From Gnetum montanum (lineage: Eukaryota; Streptophyta; Gnetopsida; Gnetales; Gnetaceae), in NCBI GenBank assembly GCA_015680685.1, contig MNCI01022170.1, positions 272,184 through 317,171 on the forward strand: a stretch of 44,988 nt of DNA. Reading direction: 5' to 3'. Position 1 is the first letter of the stretch. Every line of letters starts with the position of its first letter. A program made the translations under genes and the position numbers. Under the pieces are notes generated by a model. That model did not search any database, was not told the origin of the DNA, and saw only the letters and a program-made list of their open reading frames with translations. This document shows, in pieces, positions 34,978 to 43,365 of this stretch.

Positions 34978-35653
34978 GATGTGATTTCTAACATTAGGCT
35001 ACTCTTAGAGACAATGAGAAATAATCTTGATTAAGATAATAAGTAATATGAAGTAGAATTTAAGCTATTTTAAGTGCAATGAGGATCTGTCCTTAATCAT
35101 CTATACACATCTTGAACCTTGTGTACTACTTCTGGGGTTACCAAGTGCACATTACTTGAGCAGTACTAGATATGCTACTGGGTTACCAAGTAGTTGCACT
35201 TTAAATGTTCATGATTAAAACGTACTTATTCCACATTAACAGCAAGAATAGTAAATGACGATAAAGAAATATTAACTAAGAAAACAATAATTAATAATTA
35301 ACAATTAAATAATTAAAAACTAAGTGAATGCTACGATGATAGAGTAATCTCGATCTTTATTGTCAATTGTGTGTGTGTCCAAGTACATCACACTTGAACA
35401 AAGGTTTCATATAATTACAAGCATCACACTGTGGGCATGCACTTGGGAAAAAATTGAAAACTAACTAAGAACTAACAAAAAGACTCAACCTTAAAACTTA
35501 TCAAGACTCCCTTTCCTGTGTGCCTAACTACTATATTTATAAGCTAATAAAGGAATCACAATATTGTGTATTCAATATCGTTATCCAGGCTGCAATATTG
35601 TGTACCCGATATTGGGTATTTGATATCGAGGCCTGGAAAACCGCGATTCATCA
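34978..35653 (-). repeat. 5' LTR of element O, second part
   Basis: It continues the LTR cut at 29020 and ends GCGATTCATCA. The U3 block at 35,565-35,630 carries CAATATTG and GATATTGG units, as expected for decayed CGATATCG. Confidence 0.85.
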
Positions 35654-35720
35654 CCAAGAGATGATAATTTCAACTTTCTTTAAAAATATGTTGAGGATTT
35701 GTGACCATCGAACAAATCCA
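35654..35720 (+). pseudogene. LINE piece d (end uncertain)
   Basis: After element O the plus strand reads PRDDNFNFL, then KYVEDL, the expected continuation of piece c before a cysteine-rich LINE C-terminus. The cysteines are not visible and the 3' end of the LINE cannot be placed. Confidence 0.5.
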
Positions 35721-35836
35721 TTGTGATTTCCTTAATAGTAAAATTTTCCAGTTCTGAGTTTCCATATATACATAGCTTGAGGGGTGTCCAAAGCTAAATA
35801 ATTTGACTATAGTTACACCTCAAGATATATAATCAA

Positions 35837-35941
35837 TATGAGGTGTCAACTTAGTGATAAAGGTCTTGGCTTAGTAATTGAAAATTTGATTCCATTAAAC
35901 ACCATGAAGTTATAAATTAAAAAGAAAAAGAAAAAGAAAAA
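35837..35941 (+). mobile_element. Possible degraded SINE
   Basis: A tRNA-like internal promoter may be present: an A-box-like stretch at 35847-35862 and a B-box-like TTTGATTCCA at 35885-35894, followed by an A-rich tail with GAAAAA repeats ending at 35941. No target duplication was found. Confidence 0.35.
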
Positions 35942-36058
35942 CTTAATTTGGATTAGCTTATGGATTGTTCCTTTCTTTGGATGTTGACATAACCTAGTTT
36001 TGTTAGGATTCATTTTTACCTTGGAAATTCCAATAAAAACATCTTCTAAATACACATT

Positions 36059-36268
36059 AAGTACCCAAAGGTCTAGGGCTAGTGGTCAAGATTCTCATCT
36101 CTTGTTTGAGTAATTTTTGATTCGATTCTTAGTGGACCACATCTACCCTAGTTGGTGGGTAGTCTTGCGGTGGGACCTTTTCATTTGTGGATATAGGTTG
36201 TGCTAGCAGCTTGGAATTTTCTTCCACCCACTAAAGCCATATTTTAAAAAAAAAATAAAAAAAAAAAG
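36059..36268 (+). mobile_element. tRNA-derived SINE
   Basis: An A box (TAGGGCTAGTGGTC, 36074-36087) and a B box (GATTCGATTC, 36119-36128) stand about 45 bases apart as in tRNA genes. They are followed by an unrelated body and a poly(A) tail (36,242-36,267). ACACATT occurs on both sides (36052-36058 and 36269-36275), a plausible target-site duplication. It is too long and unstructured to be a tRNA gene. Confidence 0.65.
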
Positions 36269-36275
36269 ACACATT

Positions 36276-36719
36276 CAACCACCTAAAAAGCGATCATCCT
36301 CAGTGAAACTTTTCATTTTTAATTTCTAGTGCTTCAACTATACAATTGATAAATTGCCCTCATAATGCAAGGTGGTCAGACTAGAACCTTAAATTGATAA
36401 AAAAAAACCTTGAATGGCAAAAATTAGAAAAGGAAATAAAATACAGTAGAAACCCCTTTCCATCCCTTGAGCTTCAAGACAATAATCACTTTGAAAATCT
36501 TAGGAAAGAAATAAAAAATTGGAAGCTAAATACTAGTTCTTGTCCGTTAAAACAAAATGTGAAATATGTGAATTTAAGTTAAAGGCTCCTCGTGTTTCTA
36601 GCGACTTGTACCTTGGTTGATTTCTCGCTCACTGCTGTGTTTCTATGAGTTTGAATTTTGCACCTTGCCCATTTCATATTTGGCCTTAAACAAGATTAAA
36701 CAACAACGATAAGCATTTC
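36276..36719. other. Intergenic stretch, nothing recognised
   Basis: A short Lys-rich open frame (36394-36582) has no recognisable motif or start context. I see no gene, repeat pair or RNA gene here. Confidence 0.5.
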
Positions 36720-36724
36720 GAAAT

Positions 36725-37135
36725 TGTTAGCAGATCTAGTAGCAAAATATGAAATGAGATGAAAATAAAGAGCAATTGAACCATAGGCAAATGTAGAAGA
36801 ATCTTATTATCAGCAATGGAAATAACAAGCTTCTCTCTTCATCACAAGGAGAGAACAAGAAGAAGCCTCTCTCTCATGCAATGGGAGAACTCTTTACACT
36901 TGTGTATGACCGATCCCAGGACAAACTTAAATAGCCACATCTAGGGTTAAAAAATTGGAAACATCTAAAATTAACTGAGATAGATCTTCACAACATACAC
37001 GTTTAGAAGTCTTATGTCATCTTTAGGGAAAATTCTAAAACTATTGGACTATAGAAACGGAAAGTGTAGTTCATGAATAAGCAACTGCTAATTCATTACT
37101 GTGATCTACCGCTTCACAATTAGTTTTTTTCAACA
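36725..37135 (-). repeat. 3' LTR of the copia element
   Basis: It runs from TGTTAGCAGATC to TTTTTTTCAACA and matches the right LTR except for a 67-base duplicated block present only there, small indels and scattered substitutions. Confidence 0.95.
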
Positions 37136-37150
37136 ATCTCCCACTTGGAG
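37136..37150 (-). other. Copia polypurine tract
   Basis: The minus strand reads CTCCAAGTGGGAGAT next to TGTTG, the usual form of this primer in plant copia elements. Confidence 0.8.
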
Positions 37151-37299
37151 ATTTTGATTGAGGATCAATCATATCTCCACATTATCCTTTCTACCTTGTC
37201 ATTCTATGTTGCTTATGCTTTTGCTAGGCCATACAAGGATCTACTTCAGTCAAACTTCTATCTTGCACTCTAATAACTTTGAAGACCAAAAAAAAAACA

Positions 37300-38111
37300 T
37301 ATGCCTTCCTTTTGATTGGATACACCCAACATCTCATGGAGAAATCATCAATGAAAGATACAAAGTATCTTGCTCCTCCTAAAGAAGTCACTGGTGCTTG
37401 TCAAACATCAGAGTGAAGCAAGTCCAAGATGCCTCTACTCTTAATAGTTGATGTGCTAAACTTTAATCTGTGTTGCTTACTAGTAACACAATGCTCACAA
37501 AATGGTAAACATACCGAATTGAGCCCAGGAAGTAGTCTCTTTTTAGAGAGAATCTGCAAACCTTGTTCTGACATATGACCAAGCTTTCGATGCCACAACA
37601 TCGTTGATTCTTCTTCCAAACTAGTTGATGCAATAGAAGACTCTCCCACTTGATGTGTGTTCCCCATAAGCATGTACAGATTTGTAGCAACCTTTTCTGC
37701 CTTCATTACCACAAGCGCATCTTTGGTAATCTTTAGGATCCCATTCTCTATACGAGTTTTGCACCCAACATCATCTAGTTGTCCTAAAGACAGTAGATTT
37801 TTCTTCAAGCCCTCCACATGTCGTACTTCTTGCATGGTGCGAATAGTGCCATCATACATCTTTATCTTGACAATACCAATACCACCAATTTTCAAAGCAT
37901 GATCATTTCTCATGTACACAGATCCTTCTAAGATTGGTTTGTAGTCATAAAACCATTCTCTCCGAAAGGTTGTTGCTCCTGAATCCAAGATCCAAGCATC
38001 AACGAGCTTCTGTCTGCCTTCAGTAATAGTTGCCTCACTGTATAGAACATCACCATCAGATGAGGTACTTGCCACATTCCCTTGAGGATTCTATTCATTA
38101 CTCTTCTTGTT
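37300..38111 (-). pseudogene. Copia protease, integrase zinc domain and truncated core
   Basis: The reading has the protease site AWILDSGATTF near 37,995. The integrase zinc-binding domain follows with WHRKLGHMSEQGLQ and FCEHCVTSKQHR (His-His-Cys-Cys, 37,600-37,470). Then come LLHSDV and, after an in-frame stop at 37401-37403 (expected Trp), QAPVTSLGGARYFVSFIDDF of the integrase core. The core stops about 40 residues in, at the deletion. The frame is the same as that of gag, interrupted by a stop at 38114-38112 and a TAG shortly after. Confidence 0.9.
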
Positions 38112-38857
38112 TCAACACTCCTTCTTTAGGTGTCCTCTCTTGCCACAGTTGTAGCAAGTGATGTTTCTCCTTCTACTTCTTGACTTGGATCTACCATGAA
38201 TTTGGTTCCAATTGGAATCACGTTCCATGGATCTCCCTCTCATCATTGTTAAGGCCTCCACCTTGTTTGCCAACCTATCTTCCTTGTTCTTGCATCGACT
38301 TTCTTCTTCAAGAATTGCAACTGCAAGCTTGTCGAAGACAAGATCATCCATAAGGACATTGTTGGTCAAGTTGATGATGAGTTGCTCATATGAATCAGGT
38401 AGACTTTGAAGTAGAATTTCTACACGTTCACCTACATCTACTTTATAGCCCAACAATGTAAGTTGAGCAAATAAAGTATTTAGGGTGTTGATATGGTTAG
38501 TTACCGATGAGGTTTTTGCCATACGAAGAGTGTAAAGTTTTCTCTTCAAGAAGATTTTGTTGTAGAGTGATTTAGCCTCGTACAGCTTCATCAGAGTGTC
38601 CCATATTTCCTTTGCCGTCTTCTTTTCTACAATACTTAAAAGAACCCCATCTGCCAGTGCTAAGTGTAAAGTGCTAAGTGTAAATTAGCAATAGCATTTT
38701 CATCCATTTCATTCCACTTGCCATCATCCGTGACCTCTCGTGGCCTTTTTCCAATAGCTGCCAAGCAATTATCTTTACGCAAAATTGCCTATATCTTCAT
38801 TTTCCACAATGTGAAGTTGCTTCCATTGAACTTCTCTATTTCGTATTTGCCAGCCAT
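38112..38857 (-). pseudogene. Copia gag
   Basis: The ATG at 38857 opens MAGKYEIEKFNGSNFTLWKM, a typical plant copia Gag start. IWDTLMKLYEAKSLYNKIFL, LLQSLPDSYEQLI and a canonical knuckle CYNCGKRGHLKKEC (38156-38115) follow. A 14-base tandem duplication near 38,660-38,690 shifts the frame, and an early TAG stands where a Gln codon (after KMKI) is expected. From 38591 to 38112 the frame is open. Gag would package the element's RNA into particles. Confidence 0.9.
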
Positions 38858-38894
38858 TTTGTAAAATTTGTATGCACGATCTATGAACCTGGGA

Positions 38895-38906
38895 GCTCTG
38901 ATACCA
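38895..38906 (-). other. Copia primer-binding site (initiator tRNA-Met)
   Basis: The minus strand reads TGGTATCAGAGC one base from the LTR, the exact complement of the plant initiator tRNA-Met 3' end as used by copia elements. Confidence 0.95.
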
Positions 38907-38907
38907 C

Positions 38908-39376
38908 TATTAGCATATCTGGCAGCAAAATATGAAATGAGATGAAAATAAAGAGCAATTGAACCACAGGCAAATGCAGAAGAATCTTATTATCAGCAAT
39001 GAAAATAACAAGCTTCTCTCTTCATCACAATGGGAGAACAAGAAGAAGCCTCTCTCTCATGCAATGTGGAAATAACAAGCTTCTCTCTTCATCACAAGGA
39101 GAGAACAAGAAGAAGCCTCTCTCTCATGGAAAAACTCTTTACACTTGTGTATGATCGATCCCAGGATAGACTTAAATAGCCACATCTGGGGTTACAAAAC
39201 TGGAAACATCTAAAATTAACTGAGATAGATCTTCACAACACGTTTAGAAGTCTTATGTCATCTTTAGGGAAAATTCTAAAACTATCAGACGATAGAAACG
39301 GAAAATGTAGTTCATGAATAAGCAACTGCTAATTCATTGCTGTGATCTACCACTTCACAGTTAGTTTTTTCCAACA
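38908..39376 (-). repeat. 5' LTR of the copia element
   Basis: It matches 36725-37135 but contains a tandem copy of a 67-base block (units from about 39003 and 39070, ACAAGCTTCTCTCTTCATCA in each), making it 58 bases longer overall. Confidence 0.95.
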
Positions 39377-39381
39377 GAAAT

Positions 39382-39786
39382 TGCAGTTGTGCGAGCTGAG
39401 TAAGTACAAATTCATCGTATTCCAAAGATCTTTCTGCATCACAGTCAGGTAGGTTGCTAAATGCTCATCTGTGCTTTGAATTGTTTTTATTTTGTTGTTA
39501 GACCATCTTCTGCTAGTTTTTTTAGATAGTTAGCTTCCAATCTTCCATTGAAATGGGAGACTATCTAGAATGAAGAATTTTATCTGCATTTGTATTTTTT
39601 AAATTTGTGCAGAACACTAGAATGTTTGTTAAGAAACTAGTATTTTTAGTTTTTCACACTTAAAACTTCTTTCTATTTTGCAAGTTAGCATCATTTTAAC
39701 AGCCGATGCCATTGTTTTGCAAATCTCCAATCGTTCTGTTCGTGTGGTTTAATAGCAGGAATTACCAATTTCTGAGGGGACCTGCA
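39382..39786 (+). other. 5' untranslated region and first intron (predicted)
   Basis: CAG|GTAGGT at 39448/39449 and AATAGCAG|GA at 39758/39759 would remove an intron and leave a short leader before the ATG at 39787. A second good donor, GTAAGT, starts at 39400. The copia element ends only about 20 bases upstream of that donor, so the insertion may have hit the leader or promoter. Confidence 0.4.
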
Positions 39787-41848
39787 ATGTCCAGTATTGG
39801 TGTTTCGAAACGAATGTCAGAGATCGCTGCAGAACGGAAGACAGATATGGCCAAACCCAGTGCCCAGAGCAACGTTTCATCCAGGAACAGGAGAGCCTTA
39901 AACCCAGTTGGCCTTTTATTCAAAACTTCAGACGCCATTGATAAAAAAACGTCTGAAGAGTCAACATCTGTTGTTGCTGCATCAGCACTAAAACAAAAAC
40001 AGGATATTCCCAAGAACAGAGCAGATAGCAGAAATCCATGCCGAAAGAACGGTGGCGCTAGAATTCTTAGAGCTTGGGTTCCTGCCAAGACAAATCAAAC
40101 AGAGCCGTTGCCATCAAAAAATGCTCCCAAATCCAAAATTGTTGGGTTCGAGGTAGAGCCTATAGCACTTCCTGCCATAAAAAACGTCTCCCAAATCCAA
40201 AATTTTGATTTTTGATGTTAGTTTTTTGCTTTCCTAAGTTTGTCTTGTGTTTTAGCTTTGTTTTTTATTTCCTTTTACTTTTTCCTCCTTTTGTTTGTTT
40301 GTTTGTTCGTTTTTTTTTTTCGGGTTCGTTTGCTTTCGCACTGCTAAGCACTTGTGGGATTTTGCAGTTTTCAGAATAATCTGTTTGTCTTGTTTGTGCT
40401 GGGAAGCATCGAGAGATTGTAGACTTAGCATCAGAAGTAGGAAATCTGCGAGGTGAACTTAGAACACTTATACTGCAGAAGGATGATATGATCTTCGACC
40501 TGCAATCACAAGTGCAAAATTTGAAACGTGAAATAGCTACTCTTACAGAGCAAAAGAATGAGGGGATTTTCAACCTAGAATTGGAAATATAATTTTTGAA
40601 AGATGAAATAACTAATCTTACGGCGCAGAAGGATAAGAGGATTTTTGACTTAGAATTACAACTAGAGAAATTGCAATGTGAAATAACTGAAACTGAAACT
40701 CTTAAAGTGCAGAAGGATGACACACTATCAGAAATAGATTTGGAACTAGGAAATTTTGTACGCGAACTGAAGACATTTACACAGGAGCAAGATTTGAGGT
40801 ACGAATCATCAAATCAAGACTCCGCAGATCAACGTATGTCTTCTGCGGGAGGAGAAGAAGCAGTTGATGCAGAATCAGAACACATAAAAAATGACAATGA
40901 TACTTTTGCTAATGTAATGCATCAGCCGCTGGTAATTCTTACAGCGAACGATAGGCAGATTAAATCCCTTCAGAAATTGTTGGAACTTTCACAAATATCT
41001 GATGCTCATCTTCAGAAGAAGCTGGATGAATGTGAACAGCAAAGCATGATGTTAATTACAATGCGGCAAACGGAATACAATGCCATGGTTCAGAAGGCTG
41101 CAAACCTGGAATCAGATTTGGTCGAAAAGGAATCTGAAATCCAGGAATTCAACGAAAATGTTGATCTTTACAAGAAAATTAGCAGTGACTCCAATAGCAG
41201 AGCGCTTGCTGCCTTAATGATTCTGAATAACAAATTTGAGAGTGCTTTGCGAGTCAGCGAGGAAAGGAAAAATTGTATCGATGATCTGACGGAGCAGGTG
41301 GATGCTCAGACGAGAGAAATTTGTGAGACAAGAAAAGAGAGAGACCGCCTGAAATTAGATCTGGAAATGCGGATGAACATGAATAATTTGGCTTCTGAGA
41401 CACTTTCCGAGAATGAAGCATTAATCCCTGGAAACAAATAGGTTACAGAAGAGGTTTCCCATTTGGAAGAAAAGTTCAGGGATAGAGAAAAGGAACTCGA
41501 GTTCGTGCAAGAGAAAGTTGTCAAGATGCTTGAATCCTCCAAGGAAGAAGTAAATGTTATAGATAAAGAAAATCAGGTATTAAAAGGCATCGTCTATAAA
41601 TTTCGTATAGTAGTTCCTATCTTATAATGATTGAAAGATGATTGATTCTGCTATTTTCCTAGTTCACAAGAAAAAGTTAATTTTCTGTTCCATTTGGCAT
41701 GGAATCGATTTGTTATTGTTTTTTTTAAATGTCTCCTTGTGTTTAGGTTTTGCAGATGCATTTAGAATGTGGGAAACGGCACAATCTGGTGAAGGATGTG
41801 ATGGAAATGAAGCTCATGATAGCTAAGCTGAGCAATCTACATAAGTAG
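39787..41848 (+). pseudogene. Spliced coiled-coil protein gene with two nonsense codons
   Basis: Three coding exons are predicted: 39787-40152 (ends VGFE|GT), 40407-41576 (GAAG|HREIVDL to DKENQ|GT) and 41747-41848 (VLQMHLECGKRHNLVKDVME to LSNLHK and TAG). Every junction is phase 0, and together they give about 545 residues. Exon 1 encodes a basic, Ser/Lys-rich N-terminus. Exon 2 is almost wholly coiled coil and begins with 25-residue repeats. TAA at 40590-40592 and TAG at 41439-41441 stop the frame, each one C-to-T step from a Gln codon, while the frame stays coding-like on both sides. I do not recognise the family; a cytoskeletal or scaffold role would be a guess. It is probably a recent pseudogene. 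Confidence 0.65.
40458..40766 (+). repeat. 75-base coding tandem repeat in the coiled-coil gene
   Basis: Three units of exactly 75 bases start at 40458, 40533 and 40608. A fourth, 84-base unit starts at 40683. Each encodes a 25-residue block of the type LTxQKDxxIFDLELQLExLK. The first in-frame stop lies in unit 2, at the Gln position seen in units 1 and 3. Confidence 0.85.
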
Positions 41849-42054
41849 TTGTAATTTTACATGAAGTGTGAATGCTTAATGATATAACATTATTCCTTTG
41901 AGATTCAGAGGTCAGGATGAGCGAAGCTCCAAACAATAGAAAAAAACAAAGAAAATGGACGTCCACAGACAGATTTTAACTCATAGGGCAAACAATGAAT
42001 TATTGAACAGATTCTAAAAGTAGCATTGCATTATTGCAAAGTTGGCATCGGTGA

Positions 42055-42175
42055 ACAGAGAAATCAGAGAATGCAGCTGCAGATTTAAAACAGAAGAAGC
42101 TCAAGTCCGTGGATCAAAAGGAATATTTCCATGTTGGAAGACCTGAATGATAAAATGTCTTCGCTTTCACTGTAA
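42055..42175 (+). pseudogene. Possible further coiled-coil exon
   Basis: The plus strand reads TEKSENAAADLKQKKLKSVD and, after a one-base shift, ISMLEDLNDKMSSLSL before TAA at 42173. Both have heptad-like spacing and could be the old C-terminal exon of the gene upstream, with a frameshift. The donor and acceptor are uncertain. Confidence 0.35.
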
Positions 42176-43365
42176 CAGTGCATGGAAACTTAGTTAACGC
42201 GTTGGTAAAATAATCTAGCAATTTTGTAATCTCAATTGGTAATATTACATGCATACATTGCATTATATTTGGTTTCTGTATTGAATCAATTCGCATCATG
42301 GTTAATTTATCATTGGTTGCCCAATATTCCTCGTATCGTAATATTAAACAATGTTATAAAAAACGGTTGGAACTTGCGAACAGATTCCACATTCACGATG
42401 TTTCGATGATTATTCAGTAAGATAGAAATTCAGTCAATCCTGCCCCTAAAACTATATTCAGAATCTAGTCCACTAAAGAAACATCATTTTCTATTCATGA
42501 GACAAAGTGATTTGTGAGAATATACACAGATTTACTTTCCAATTCTATAGCAATAGCAGATTTAAAATTTATAGAAACAAACAGACCAAACTCTAATTTG
42601 AACGGAAAAAAATATATATATTTGGTAAAAACAGGGAACTATTTTATAAAAAAGAATTATCATGCTTCCTTAAGTTGAAAAATATGATTTTGCATATTTG
42701 TTTCTTATTTTATTGCTAGTATTTTTCACATGAATCTTTAAAAACCTGCATCGTGGTTTCACACTTTCACATGGCTGTACATGTTGTTCTTGCGTGGTAC
42801 TAACGTAGGCATAATATTACTTGTGCCTTTGGATGAAACCTGTGACTTCTGCAAGCCTAATCCACACGCTTTAACCAAGAAAATCATATTTCCATTATTA
42901 CCTCATAATCTAGCTTAAATTGGCGCTTCATGACAACCCAAACTTATCAACATCTATCGTGCATGGATAGATGCAGAATTAAGCTCGCCTGGTCGCTTCT
43001 AGAAGCTGTGAACAAAATAAAATATTCTTAGAAAAGGAACGACTTATCATCCAGGATAAGGATCTCTCCAATGAGTCTAATATCCACGCACTAACATCGG
43101 TACGTGGTAACAATACCAAGAAAACAAACCCTAAAACAAATCTCCACGTCCATCGGAAACCATCTCTAAACCATACCAAATTCTATTCCAACATCTCTGT
43201 CCTCAACAAGAATGGCGCCGACCAAGAAAACCAGACCATCAACCACCCCTCCTCTCCAAAAATTCCCAATACCCAGATCTACATAAGATACCCCCCACAA
43301 TCCATCCCAGAGAATCCCCTTCAAAACCCGGTTGCAGAGGCCCATAATCCTCACCGAAAACAGCC
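42176..43365. other. Intergenic region and promoter of the desiccation gene
   Basis: AT-rich sequence with no supportable gene. The last 250 bases are less AT-rich and act as leader and proximal promoter of the gene at 43366. No clear TATA box was found. Confidence 0.5.
43102..43107 (+). promoter_or_regulatory. ABRE-like ACGTGG element
   Basis: TACGTGGTAA holds the ACGTGG core of abscisic-acid response elements, about 260 bases upstream of the start codon. A second ACGT core (CCACGTCC) lies at 43144-43151. Desiccation-related genes of this family are commonly ABA-induced, so the pair is a plausible regulatory site, but short motifs also occur by chance. Confidence 0.4.

Larger units (their letters stand above)
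20510..35653 (-). mobile_element. Element O, Ty3/gypsy-type LTR element with ORF2, split by N
   Basis: The left LTR is 20510-21373. The right LTR is in two parts, 28834-29020 and 34978-35653, separated by element N. The flanks are CTAGG (20505-20509) and CCAAG (35654-35658), alike except for two transitions. The LINE frame runs from IEKIH..INL on the left to PRDDNFNFL on the right, supporting a single insertion. On the minus strand the order is 5' LTR, primer site, gag (28700-26346), spacer, ORF2 (24095 to about 21437), polypurine tract, 3' LTR. No polymerase or protease motif is seen. Confidence 0.85.
36725..39376 (-). mobile_element. Ty1/copia element with pol deletion
   Basis: LTRs 36725-37135 and 38908-39376 begin TG (TA in the right copy) and end CCAACA or TCAACA. 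GAAAT is duplicated at 36720-36724 and 39377-39381. On the minus strand the order is 5' LTR, initiator-tRNA-Met primer site, gag, protease, integrase zinc domain and the start of the integrase core, then directly a polypurine tract and 3' LTR. Reverse transcriptase, RNase H and most of integrase are gone, leaving about 1.8 kb of interior where a full element has about 4 kb. The capsid order and protease-before-integrase layout are typical of copia. Confidence 0.95.

Noticed and set aside
36059-36268. tRNA gene
   Set aside because: Promoter boxes are present, but there is no cloverleaf and a long unrelated body with poly(A) follows; better explained as a SINE.
39762-40088. Minus-strand frame of 108 codons over exon 1 of the coiled-coil gene
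   Set aside because: It lies opposite a spliced plus-strand exon with consistent splice phases; taken as a shadow.
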